A stretch of DNA of 64,000 bases from Pampus argenteus. Taxonomy: Eukaryota > Chordata > Actinopteri > Scombriformes > Stromateidae. Positions 35,688 through 47,740 of the stretch are shown in pieces. Below the pieces are notes generated by a model. That model had not been told where the DNA came from. It saw nothing but the letters and a program-made list of their open reading frames with translations, and ran no database searches. Location: NCBI GenBank assembly GCA_036937835.1, contig CM072878.1, forward strand, positions 13,278,001 through 13,342,000, read 5' to 3'. The stretch's first letter is position 1, and the number at the start of each line of letters is the position of its first letter. Made by a program: the position numbers and the translations under genes.

Positions 35688-35708
35688 CTTAAAGCTCCAG
35701 TAGTTAGG
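35688..35708 (-). CDS. srcin1: srcin1 21-nt microexon encoding PNYWSFK
   Basis: A 21-nt, phase 0-0 exon between ACTCCACAGCAACAG and GTCAGT. It encodes exactly PNYWSFK, and human p140Cap reads REQPNYWSFKTRS at this junction, so identity is certain despite the size. A second in-frame acceptor 6 nt upstream (CCACAG) would add two Gln. Confidence 0.92.
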
Positions 35709-37079
35709 CTGTTGCTGTGGAGTTTCATGAAGGACAAAAGAGGGAAGGAAAGGAAATAAAGTTAGATATTTACCTCTCTGCTGACAAAAAAAAAACCTTT
35801 GTAAAATAAGAAATAGTGCATTGATCAAACATGATTAAAGAGTTTGACTGCAGGCCTTTAACTCAGTATCCAATTTATCCTCCCAAAAAAACATTATCAG
35901 TTACATTTCCTAAATTGTTTTCGTGTGATGTGTTCCTTTTCTGACAGGCTATTTATGAAACTCATTAATATTGTTGACAGCTTCATCTAATGTGACTGTC
36001 TAAACCCACAATCATTAAGTTTGATTGGTGTTAATGCAGGCGATGGCTGTGTTTTGTAGGCGTCTGGTTAGAGCACACCTGAAACAGGATTGTGCTATTG
36101 GCTGTAACTGGAGAAGGGGAGGAAATAAAAAGAGTGAAATCGAATCAAACAGTAGCTCACTCTGTTGTTTCAATGTTGGTCTCTCTCCCAGACATCTCCA
36201 CCACAGACTGGCAGCCATTCTGTCTCGTCCTCACTCTCTTCTGTCTCTTTTGCTCTCGATTCACCAGACATGCTCTTATCATCTGAACCCTGCCACCTCA
36301 CGTGTTTATTTTTTTATTATTATCATGCCTTATCTCTCATCTGTTCCTTTGTCCGTCCCTCTGCTCTGCCATGTATGAAAAGGTGCTCACATGTTGGCCC
36401 GAAGCCTCAGGAAGTGAGCTTTCCATTAAAACATAATCACCCCAGTCAAAACCAGGCCAAGCCACTGATGGCCCAGAAATACCTCAAAATGACACGAGAA
36501 ATAAAAAAAAAGATTGGGTAGAGTTCATGAATTTTAATTCTAATCCAAACTCTTATTCTAGTTCTTATTCTTATCTGCAGGCAATTTTCAGTCCATTAAG
36601 CCTCCCCTTCTGCAGGACCCATATTACTTTCCTGATACAGGAATAAAAAAATAAAAAAAACAGTGACAGGCACATTTTGATTTATGATAGTTGGTGGTTT
36701 TTCATTATTAGCCTTCCATTTTAATACAGTCTCAACAAAGACCTCAATTATTTCAGTAAACATGGGCACCAGAGGGAGCATTTTCAACTGATTATTACTT
36801 TATTGTAATCTAATCTTTCACTAAATGTTCCCTCATTTGTTCCTGATGACATTTTTTTTTCTTCCTCACTTGATGCTCCTCTCCACTATTTCTTGTTCTA
36901 TTAAGTGTCATAATTCCACTAATCCTAAATCTAACACAGTGTAACCATTTTATATAGGCTTGATCTGTGTCAAAATCCCATACAAAACATCCCACAAACA
37001 TGTACAACATACTAATTTACATGTACTGCTATTATACAGTATAGTATACAAGGATTCAATATAGGAATTTATTGCACAG

Positions 37080-37700
37080 TTTTGTTGAAAACTTGATTCT
37101 GATTGATTCTACAGTCTGTTATTTCTGAATAACAGGCCATTGCTATAGACACAGTTCTGATCATAGACTCTCGAAGACCATGTCAAATAGTTTTTAAATC
37201 AATATTTTGTGTCAAATTATGGATTTCTTTAGTAAGTAGACGTGTAATATGCAGGATAATATACGGTGAGCAGGTTCTCTTCGATTCTGTTCAATTACAG
37301 CATTCTACGATCTGTTATTTCTGAATAACAGACCAATGCTACAGACGCCGTTCTGCTCATCGACTCTGGAGGAGCACTTCCGATCATATCAACCCGTAGA
37401 AAGAAATCAAAATCAGTGAATGTCCTAGAGGTGAATGAGGTCCATTCACCTTGTCTCACTTCACCATCAATGGAAATGTTCGGATTAACCTGAATTATAG
37501 CGCTAAGAAGGCCAATCTTACAAAGGCTACAGAGTTTATGCTGCTACAGATGCAGTTCCTACAGTTGAAACATACTATACAATATACAATAAAATATATA
37601 TATTTTTTTAAAAATCTATATTTTGCATAGAATGATTTCTTTAGTAAGCAGCCATGTAATAGACGGAACAATGTAAAGCGAGCACTTTTTTTGTTAACTA
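37080..37700. repeat. diverged interspersed repeat with tandem 196-bp period
   Basis: The motif CTGTTATTTCTGAATAACAG, an 8-bp-arm palindrome, occurs at 37116 and again at 37312, 196 bp apart, each followed by related sequence (CAATGCTACAGAC / CATTGCTATAGAC, then TCATCGACTC / TCATAGACTC). GATTTCTTTAGTAAG plus similar following sequence also occurs near 37205 and again near 37632. It looks like an old transposon-derived or satellite-like repeat; I cannot name the family. Confidence 0.65.
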
Positions 37701-39036
37701 CATACTCAAACCCTGATTAGAATGAATCATATTAGTGGTTACAGTAAATGCAATACCATGAAATCCTATACTGAGTTGAGAGGTCATGGGTAAAGAGGAT
37801 CACTTTCAGGGATAAGATAATACACGGGGTCTTGTTTTGGCCTTGACTATCTGATAATGTGTCAGTCACTCATTTAGTGTAGCCAGCCAGTAAGCTTCGT
37901 CCTTGACAATCTGCTGAACTGACGGGCTTAGGAGCACAATTGGTGCGTCATAAATAATTGCTGTTCACTTGTTCAGACAACGTTAATGATGTTATTTTCC
38001 CACAAAGCTAAATGACTCTAAGGGCTGGCTTTAATGGTGCAGAAGTGATTTGTGGTTTTGTGTGTCTGTTTCTGCCAGTTTTTCTGTGTTTGTTGCTTTG
38101 GTGAGGTTTACTCACAGTTCTCACGTTCAAACACATTCATTCTTCACAGCTTGGCAATGTTTTAACCGTTGCCCGACAGTTGCAGATATACTGAACTTGG
38201 ACTTTGAGTTGCAAATACTGCAGTGGGAGCAAAGTGAGGAAGGCATATCTCAGTAGATGTTATTTCTCCTCACCCTAACAAATCCTGGCAATAATCACTG
38301 CAATCAATACAGAAATCTCTGCTGAAATTATAATTAAGACATTGTTTTATACTGTCAATCATAACACTAAGTCCTTCAGCCAAAGATCGACAAAACTTGA
38401 CTTAGACACTGCTACTTAGCTGAAATGTGCATAATGTCATTTTTGACCTCCTGTTGAATTAAATATGCGTTAAGCCCCAATGAGAAAGAGTTACTGATGT
38501 ATGTTTGAGATGTCAGATTAAACTCTAAACTGAAGGACTAAATGCATTCCTGACTGTTAAGTTGAGACACCCATGTGTACATGTGTATGTGCACTCACTG
38601 GAGAGCTCCAACAGGAGGGCAGAGCTTTGTTGAATGGAGCGCTCTATTACCTGACCTGCATGTAAAGCAGGCTGTACGCACACCACCCCTCCTCCACCGC
38701 CGCCTCGCTCTCATGTCGTCATTCCCTTTGCACCCCCCCATCTCAATCATTCTTACTCTTTTTCTCTCTTCTTACCTCCTGTTGTCCTGTTTGCCTTTTT
38801 AATGTTACTGCAGCCTCTCTCCCTTTCTCTCTCTATTTACTAACACACACTAGTCTGCACAGCAAATATTCACCATTCACCCAAAGAGATACACAAAAAG
38901 CTGTGTGTACAGTTTACAGTATCGTCCACTCAGCCTTCGTCTAGTCTGGATTTCTGTCTGCTGAACATATGCACAACCACAACAAACATAAGAGGTGTGG
39001 AATCTAATCCCAGCTGGCACATCCTTATCCCACACA

Positions 39037-39039
<3 letters not shown>

Positions 39040-39066
<27 letters not shown>
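39040..39066. repeat. CA microsatellite
   Basis: About 13 CA units on the + strand in a srcin1 intron. Confidence 0.9.
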
Positions 39067-39067
<1 letters not shown>

Positions 39068-39934
39068 CTCTACAACAGCGTCCAGCTTCCAGTCCTGTCT
39101 CACCTGCAGTGCACCTGCGCCTGTCCACGACTCCAGTCATCACAGGCTGTCCGTCAGGTGCAGTGAATCCTCATCGCGTATTTGCCCGTCTCTCCCTCCC
39201 TTTGCTTCTCCAACCCTCCGTCCCTCTGCCTCACTCAATCGCTCTCTGTCTCGCTCTTCACTAGCACATGCGGAGGAAACTCTTTATTTAATTCATTACA
39301 ACACCAGCCGATTAACTCATTCGCAGATGGGTGGCTGGCGCCTGCTGGTGCTGGCTAATTGAGCAGCGGGCTGCTTGACTGGCTGCTGCGCTACTCTCCA
39401 GCTCCTCCTTCCCCCCTCCCTCTGTCCTCGCTGTCCATGCTCTGCACATCCAGGAGATCACAAGAAATCCTGGGATTTGCTGCTTTCTCCCCCACGCACT
39501 GAAAATGCCCCGTCACTTCAGGATTTGTCCACTCCAGGATTTGGCTGGCTGCTTAAAATTGTCTGCATTCCACTTGTTATTTCACTCTCTTCTTCTCTAC
39601 GTACGATTCCTCCTTCTCTACACAACCTGACCTTTGCAATGTGATATCCCCACTTGCCTTATATGGAAGAGGTTTCCACGGCAACTATGGACTCCACCTG
39701 TCTTTCACCCGCCCTCCCACACTTACTGGTTCTCTATCTCTCTCCCATCTCTTCTGTCACGTCATTACATTTGAATTTACCTTTTCTTTAAATTATGCAC
39801 ACAGCAAGAAAGAGAGAGAGAGAGTGAAAAAGACTGAGAGAATGGTTGAGTCTGTGAAACTGGTCAAAGTATAAACTAGATTTGGGTTGAGCAAGAATTG
39901 TTTTCTCATCTGACAAGAGACTTTTTGTTGTCTG

Positions 39935-40345
39935 AGTTAACTACATATAGGTTAATTACTTGTTTAACTACAGTTTTCACTAGTTGGGTGGTAGTTAAAC
40001 TAATGTTTTCAGTAGTTAACTACTTGTAGTCATGTAGTTTAGGTAATTATTTACAAACTACATATTCATTGTATTTGAATGACACAATGCCACAGTCCAT
40101 CGGCGATGGATGTCATTAATTACAATCCCCTGCTGTTTGATTAAAATCGATTAAAGTCTAGCATGTTCCTCTCCTTAAAACACATCCTCAGGCTGCCTAA
40201 GTGAGGATTGGCCTACCCTGGTCCATAAATCAAACATACCTACACTTTACTCCAGACTGTGATAGTTTGGATGTAGTTGAACTACTTTTTGAAAGTAGTT
40301 CTAGTTTGACAAGCTTATTTTTCAGAGTAGCTAAATGTAGTTTAA
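39935..40345. repeat. TAGTT/AACTA-rich repeat, possible DNA-transposon remnant
   Basis: About 400 bp with dense TAGTTAACTAC, GTAGTTGAACTAC and AAAGTAGTT motifs in both orientations near its two ends and a plainer centre. This arrangement resembles the subterminal repeats of fish DNA transposons. Terminal inverted repeats and a duplication could not be fixed by eye. Confidence 0.45.
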
Positions 40346-40420
40346 TCACAAACAAATATTGTAAGCAATAACAGTTTTGTTCAGGGGTATTAAATCCTCC
40401 TGAGGTGGTGAACTGAGTAC

Positions 40421-40770
40421 CTGTTCTCGTGCGGACCGCTCTGACGTGCCCCTCATGCTGGCGTGGGAGGGTGAGGGTGACGGTGGGTTGTGGTGTGGAC
40501 TGTGGTGTGGATGCTGCTGCTGCTGCTGCTGCTGCTGGTACTTGCTCTTCAGGTGATCCATGAAGGCGTCTCTCTTCCGTTCCATGTCAGCTTTGTGCAG
40601 GTTAGTCAGGGCCTCCAAACTCTGGGCGGCGCTGACGGTGTGGCGATGCTCTGACGTGTGCACCAGGCCCACATTGGAGAATCGCCGAGCGCTGTTCCCC
40701 AGCGTCCGGTACTCCCGTGGATATTCCAGATCATCTGTGGAGATCATGTGACTGCCACCGCGCTCGGGAT
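40421..40770 (-). CDS. srcin1: srcin1 coding exon, EYPREYRTL and poly-Gln
   Basis: A 350-nt exon between CGTCCCTTTAG and GTACTC (phase 1 in, 0 out). It encodes DPERGGSHMISTDDLEYPRE, YRTLGNSARRFSNVGLVHTS, AAQSLEALTNLHKADMERKR and DAFMDHLKSKY, then eight Gln, a His/Pro-rich run and SERSAREQ. Human p140Cap reads DPERSSPPMLSADDAEYPRE and DAFMDHLKSKYPQ. The Gln/His tract is absent from the human protein as I recall it. Confidence 0.97.
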
Positions 40771-41005
40771 CTAAAGGGACGACGACGAAAGAGGAGGAAG
40801 GGGGGGGGGTAAAGGACAGACAGGAAAGAAGGGAAGAAAGAAAGAAGGGGTGGAAAGGGTGCAAGGATGAGGTGAATCACCAACCACACAAGCATGCAGA
40901 AAGATTTTAGGGTGGAGACGTACATACACACAGAGCAGGCACACATAAGTGGGAATAAATGAAGCAGAGAGAAGGAGAGTGAAAAAAATAAAGCACAGTG
41001 GGGAC

Positions 41006-41067
<62 letters not shown>

Positions 41068-41686
41068 AAGAAATGAGATGGGATGTGACTATTTGCCACC
41101 AGGACGCAACAGTTCACCGCAGAATTATTGATTTCAAGTTCTAAAGGGAAGAAAAATGATGTAAAATGCTTTTGCAATAGATCAAAGAAAAAGGCTCAAA
41201 CTGATTTGTTTTTCTGGATATTCCATAGTGATATGTCTGCTTGTCATCTTAAATGGCTTTCAGCGTTTTTCTATCAGAGTAAAAAACAACAAACTTGAGG
41301 AGGTCAAGGTCAGGTGGGAGCTCAAGGAAACATTTCTGTTATTTCTGTCTTTGTTCTTGCTCTTTCTCAGCAACTCTTGTCCATCTATCCGAGCTTTCCT
41401 TTTATAACTTTTCATCCTCTCTGCCACTTTCTCTACATACTCTCACAGTCTCTTGTCTGGAGGTTACTGATTCTGGTCCGTTTTAAGGAGACACGTCTCT
41501 CTGACAGCCCATGGCCTTTTATCTGCACTCTAACAGACAGACAGCACAGCCCGAGGAGGAAGGCACACAGGACAGGAAGGGAGACGGCCAGGGGGAGACA
41601 GTATGGTTACACAAAAAATATGCAAAACGAATGAACTTAAAGTGTGATAAAAGAGCAGGGAGGGAGCCATTCGCCCAGTGAGTTAC
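40771..41686. other. srcin1 intron with long GA repeat
   Basis: About 0.9 kb. Dominated by a purine-rich GA microsatellite at 41009-41057, with a short G run at 40800-40809. A - strand open frame running upstream of the exon here is low-complexity read-through, not coding. Confidence 0.6.
41009..41057. repeat. GA microsatellite
   Basis: About 24 AG units on the + strand followed by a degraded GA/AAAG tail. On the gene strand this is a CT tract about 240-290 nt upstream of the acceptor of the 350-nt exon. Confidence 0.95.
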
Positions 41687-41716
41687 CTTGCTTCGGAAAA
41701 CAGGCCCCGGCGTTGG
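41687..41716 (-). CDS. srcin1: srcin1 candidate 30-nt microexon
   Basis: A 30-nt stretch between the strong acceptor TGTTTTTCTTCTAG and donor GTAACT, phase 1 at both ends. In frame it encodes NAGACFPKQ leading into DPERGG. Human p140Cap runs MGNAPSQDPERSS, so this block would be inserted between the first exon and DPER. It can be included or skipped without changing frame. Support is splice sites and phase only. Confidence 0.6.
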
Positions 41717-44700
41717 CTAGAAGAAAAACATGCCAAGGATTAATTTGTGTGTTTGTGCACAGATGTGCAAGCAAACACACCAGAGGAGCATCACATGACC
41801 ATCAGAAAAGAGCTATCGAGAAATGATAGCACTTTCTCTGAATTACAAGTAGTCAATGCATTATAAATGCATTATAATGTATTCATAAGGGTTAACATAT
41901 AGGGAAATGATTTGCTATGAATGCTAATAATGTCTTACAATAACTTCCAGGTAAATGTGTACTTTTACACTGAAATAGTTAATGGCTTAAAATCAGAACA
42001 TAATCATATATATACACAATTCAGAGATGGATAATAAAAAAAAATACTAAACTAAAAGCAAAAAAAGAAGCTGAGGATTAATGGGAATAATAGGAATAGA
42101 GCGGACCATCTGCACATTAAAGGCTCATCAGCACCATTAGGATACGCTGAAGTGAGCTGCATAGGGAGTCTCCTCTGGGTGGGTGCAACAAATGGAAACT
42201 TGGTCTGTATCATTCCAACACATTTGTTTAAAACTGTGCGCTTCTTGTGAACCCACTTCTCACTGTTCATTCTCTGAGAGATATCACACTCAAGTGTGAT
42301 CAGTTGTTTTAACACCCAGCTCTTACATCATTATGGAAATGCTGATAAAGTGAGCAGGGGTGAAGCGAAATGGACTGACCTCCTGGTTAATAGCATTAGC
42401 ACTGAGCTCTCCAATACACACCGGGGCCGCCGGCCATACTCATCTGGACCTTCCTACCAGATCTCTGGTTTACACTTCATTAGGCAGCAGAGCTTATTGT
42501 CCATCAGCTAACAAGGACCTGACTCAAGGGCCCCATTACAATGGCTGGCAAAGCTGGGTCTATGTACGATGGCTTATTATTGTGATTGAGCATCCACAAT
42601 GACAGTGAAAAGCTGAGCAGGCTATGCTGTCTAGGCAAAATTTGCAAAGAATACACATAATATAATAAAAAATATTACTGACATTTAGAGTATTATAGTA
42701 TGTATAATAATAGTTTGGTATAACGTTACTCAATTCAAGATATCTGTAAGTCCTAACAGAAGTCAAAATGCAAAAGTCAATTGTCTTGGAAACCAGCAAA
42801 AATAATTTAACCTGTTATTTTAATTCAAATTTGCATCTCTCTGTATTCCACTGGCTTGCATACAGCCCAGAAACTTTCCAAACTCCATTTTATGGATATA
42901 CTTTGCAAAGCTGTCTTTTAAAAGGCTTCATATTGAACACATCAGGAGTAAAAGTTGTGTGGGCAGGAGAGCAAGAATAGAAAATAGGAACAGGTTATTC
43001 AGCTTTACTTTCGTCATTCACACAGCCGATATATTTCCATTTAAGCTGGCAGACAATACCCCTGACAGCCAAAACAATCTGTGCAAGCCCACGCAACGCC
43101 AGCATCATTTAAACCTACATAAAAGAACCATGATGGGGTGGGTTTCTGGTGAATGCTTTATCACAAGACAGCAACGTCTGGGTCTGCAACAGGCCAAATT
43201 GCATCGACAAAGATTCAGAACCTCCTGGAAAAGGTGCAGTATGTTGGTCAACTAAATAATAGACGACCTGAATGACAATAGGAGCCTACAATCAGGACCG
43301 ATACAATCTGTAAGCTCAGCCAATGAGGCCTGGGCTGGCTGCACTACCAAGATAGAGAGCACAGTCAAGAGCATTAACCTGCCTAAATAAAAAGATCCTG
43401 TTGTGGTGGGCATTGAGAGATAAGACAAGACAAACAGGGGATGAGAAATTACATGTATGGAGAAAAAGATACTGCAAGGCTAAAAAAACAACAACTTCTA
43501 ACAACCAATGCAGTCTGACTCCATTTGGCATTTTTCCGCAAAAACAGATCAAGCTTCCTTCCTTCCTTAAACTGAAGACGGACCATAAGAAAGATTTTTA
43601 TTTATTTATTGTTTAATATATTGTAAATAACAGCCATTTTTCTCACATTCATTAGGAACTGTCCTGCATTTCTCTAAGCCATATTCTCCATAACGCGTCA
43701 CCTTTTGAGTTACCATCCTCTACTCCTCTATATGTTAATTATATATGTAGGGAAACTCAGACTGTGACATGAGGCATTAAGCCAACACACCCACAACAAC
43801 TATCAACACACACACACAGAATATTATTATGCATCAACACAGTGGAAAAAGGGATTTTCTTCTTTACAGCCGCCTGCTGAACTGGACTTTCAACTCAGGA
43901 AAAGAAGGTGCTGCTTATTATAAGCGTGGACATATAGTAACGGTGAGGAGAAGCAGGAAGTGAGAAGCAAAAGTGGATTGGGTCTGCTTTCATGGATTTA
44001 CAAGAGGCAGGCAGTGTGCCTTTATATTTTGGAGATGTTAAACAAGTGAGTAAGAGGGAGTGAAAAGTGTAAGATGCTCTAAGTCTGTCAGAATAATAAG
44101 AGGGCTGCAAACTGCACATATGTAAACACGGCGCTGGATTATTTAATAGCTAAATTAAATCAAACATTTAGACTCTATACTGGTTCCTATTGTCACATAT
44201 ACAAATACAACTAAAGGCTACTTGAGTACATGACCTACAAATATGATTTGGGTGGATACAAATATAATTGTACTTCCTGTCTTGCCATAAAAGGGGATGT
44301 GAGTTGGAAAATCCAGTTGCAATTGTAATAAAGTCTTAAATATATAAAAAAAATTGCAAAAGCTTTTGGTAAAGTACTTACCCAGAAGCCAGACAGTTGT
44401 TTTGTGGGCTTTGCAGCAGTGAAATATTAATTATTTTTGTGTACCTCTCTGAATATTGCCTGTCTCACATTTTTTTGCACATAGTGTGTTAATTAAATAG
44501 CAGGGAAAGTAGATGGCATTCGTTAATAAATAAGTAAGAGGGTAATAAATGATAAACATGTCAGCAGTTTAAAGAATTCCCGGAAATAAAGCCTTCTGTC
44601 CAGCACATCGCATCAAGACGACTCTGAAGTGTTTGAACTTCACTGCTACTAAAATTAATGATCTAGACTAAATAATCATCGTTTTACCAGACAAACTGTG

Positions 44701-45834
44701 TATTAATGAATGTGCTGAAGCCTGCTACTAAAGTCCTGAAGAAAGGCGCTCTGTTATAAGGGTGTATTGTGGAATACATGTTTTCTATTACAGAACAGTT
44801 TTCTTTTTATGCAATTTACTTTGATCTGTCCCTCACAGCTCTGTCAGAACTGGTCCTTCTTGGTCTTTTAAAATAATTTACCAATATGTACTTCTTTAAT
44901 TTTGCACCTCCAGCCTCTCTGTGTGGTTCTGTTGCTTTTTTTTATTATAATTATTTTTCTTTAGTCCATTATCTCATATTCATACCTGATTACCTTTTAA
45001 TAATTCACTGTTTATTACACACACAATTTAACCAAGCATTCAGTTCATCGTTCTGCTGTCAAATTTGTAGTTTTTCCCTGAGAAGAAAACATTATTATTG
45101 GTACTACTTTCTTTGATTCTCCCATGTTGAATTATGTATATTAAAAAGTTTCTCTGATAATGCAGCGCGCTCCCCAGAAGGTCTGTCGTTACGCAGATGG
45201 TCAGGAAAGGCAAGACAAGCTCTTCCTTCTGATACACAGCCTAAATTAATGCAAGCATGGCGAAGGCTCCTTGTGGGATGTCAGCTGTGACAGCACAGAA
45301 CAGATAGACCGGCTGAATATTAACCGAAGAAAGGAGGAGGGAAGAGTTAAAACCAAGTAAAAGCAGGTGAAAACAGCAAACTGCAGCAAATCCGGCAACA
45401 GGAAATATTCAATCAGCCAGGCCTACAGCTATTGGCAATTGTAACTCTATACGCTCCAGTGGGAACAGTTAACACAAATAACTAGAAGGAGAGAGAGGAA
45501 TGGAAGAATTAAATATAACCTCCCGTGAAACCAACACTCAGGTCTCTAAAACGCTGCAGGTCACAAATCAAGAACCAACTAGCGGGCTACAGTTCCACAT
45601 TTAGCCTACTAAACCTTTAAAATGACAACTGAGGGCTAAATAATCTGCCGCCATATAGGGATGATTTGAAGGCCTGTAAGATGAAACCAGTTCATCTGCT
45701 GGCTGATGACTTTCTATGAGGCTACAATGACTTTATTTCTAATCATTCAAATCATAATGCTTGTCTTACTGACTGTCCCACACACTGATATATAAAGGCA
45801 TACATTTGGCCAGACAAAAGTGACTTTTATTTCC

Positions 45835-45838
<4 letters not shown>

Positions 45839-45889
<51 letters not shown>
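45839..45889. repeat. compound CT/GT microsatellite
   Basis: A CT run of about 19 units continuing into a GT run of about seven units. Confidence 0.95.
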
Positions 45890-47723
45890 CCATACACTTA
45901 AAACAACGATGCTCTGGGTAAAATGGCACCACTCTTTTACTCTCTTTTACTCTCCATTAAGATAATCTCTAAAAGCTTTTGAAGCTGTGTCAGGAGAGGA
46001 GAGTTAAAAGAAGTTAAATTGACAACTGGGCAGTGAGAACAAGCCATCAGAAGAAGGTCAGTCTGCACTGCTGGAAATAATAACAGTCCAGAGACAATCA
46101 GAAGGCTCCAGGCAGCCTAATGTAAAACTGACAGGGACAAGTGCAATCTGTTGCTCCGTGGCAGGTGACGGGAACGCCCTCTTGATCATTAAAACACATA
46201 CAATAACAAGTGACGTGCCCACCTTGCACTTCTCTGTCTATCTGACTATCCATCATCTGCTTCTTTCCCACCTACCAAACTCTTACCTCCAAACTTTGTT
46301 TCCCTAGGCAACACTGGGGAATATTGTTGAGGCAGCCAAGTTAAAATTGCAGCAGTAATGTGGATCCAGCAAAGCACCTGTTAATACACAGAGGCACGCA
46401 TTCAAACAATAAAAGGCATGCTTCGGCTCCACAGCAACATCTCTGGGGCCCTCTGTCACTGAAAACAACATATGTGCGTGTCCAACTGGTGGATAAATGT
46501 AAGAGATGATATGAAAGCAAGCATAATGCACCTCTTTGTTTCAGTTGTCATCCAGGTAAAAGCCGGCTGTTTTATTAGAAAATCAGGCAGTCCAGCAGCA
46601 GGTGAAAGAGCTTCTTAATTACAGCCTGTTGTTGAAGCAGGTCAGTCAGCACACATCTGCCACTGGGTGTAAAGAGGACGGTACTACAGCCACACCTCAT
46701 TACATCAGTGCTACTCAGTTTACCTCACTGGGGAGGTGGATGCTACCTTCAATAAGATGCTAGATGAAGACAGGCAGAGGTAATAGCATTTAAGAGATGG
46801 TAGATAGAAAATAAGGTGTTTGGAAATCAAGGCTCCATGCCAGAGCTACTTCAAAGAGCTGCAGCTCCTCTGACAGCGGTGCCTGGAGCTCTGATCTCCA
46901 CAGGGCACAACACTGAGTGGTAGTCACAGGTGGAGGGTGCCCCCTGTCAAAAAATTAAACAGGGATGCAGCGCAGCATAAATCAACCTTCAATGGATTTA
47001 TGCATATATCATGCCAGACTATTTATAACAAATCACACGTATTTTGAACCACTGCTGTTGCCATTTCGAGTAATTTCATCATGTGATGAAAATCTATTTG
47101 TAGAGACATAAGTCTTTGACAGCTTACCCACCACAGTGAACACAACACAGTTGTATAGTTTGATCTGAAGTCTCCATCACACAAAATAACTGCTAACAAG
47201 ATGTTCCTCATGACAGACTACTGATCAACAGTAGGTTTCAAGGTTCTCATAGTAGATTTTTACACAATATGTCAAGAATAGAAGAATAAAAAACATAATA
47301 GAAGAAGAAAAAAGAATAGAAAACAGTTTGCACCCAGTAAAAAAAAGCCAACCTAAAACATTACTGTATGATTTGGAATATGCAATTATCTAAACTATAC
47401 ATGAATCTCTGTGCTATAAACTCACATTACATACTCCATTAAGTAGCATGCAATGATCTCATTTCTGATAACACATGATAAAAACAGAATATAACAAAAT
47501 AGATAACATAGATCAACACTGACATGGTAATATTATACGTCTGTAAAGTATTAAAGTGGAAGTATGAATGACAGAAGCAGCAAGCGTCCAGTCTGAGTCA
47601 TCATAACATCACGACAAGACTGTTGCTCACAATATAACCCCTTACATGGCAATGTAATAAGCTTGGCCTTACTGCCATTCAGTATGTACATAAATATCAA
47701 CCATAAACACCCACCCACACAGA

Positions 47724-47740
47724 CACACACACACACACAC
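47724..47740. repeat. short CA repeat
   Basis: About eight CA units on the + strand. Confidence 0.8.

Larger units (their letters stand above)
35709..40420. other. srcin1 4.7-kb intron
   Basis: Holds a diverged, partly tandem repeat (about 37080-37700), a CA microsatellite (39040-39066), a GA-rich patch (39805-39825) and a region dense in TAGTT/AACTA motifs (about 39935-40345). No extra exon recognised. Confidence 0.6.
2758..41716 (-). other. srcin1: srcin1 (p140Cap/SNIP) gene
   Basis: SRC kinase signalling inhibitor 1, a cytoplasmic scaffold that in mammals binds Src, Csk, p130Cas, EB3 and vinexin and damps Src signalling at adhesions and synapses. I chained 22 coding exons here with GT-AG sites and phases that close throughout (5126 nt including the stop). 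Landmarks in order are EYPREYRTL, a poly-Gln run, PNYWSFK, the AIP3-like region, EPIYA, SPSPSAILERRDVKPDE, EGLYADPY, coiled coils, PPPPPPRR and KPPVPPKPS. Over the shared part the match to human SRCIN1 is close and clearly better than to the paralogue KIAA1217. The predicted protein exceeds 1,700 residues against roughly 1,050-1,180 for the human forms I know, because of extra C-terminal exons. The initiating exon is not confidently located, so the gene may extend to or past the right edge. Confidence 0.93.

Noticed and set aside
35403..35828. 141-codon - strand open frame
   Set aside because: Only 21 nt of it (PNYWSFK) is a real exon; the rest is read-through with Val/Cys runs from TG repeats.
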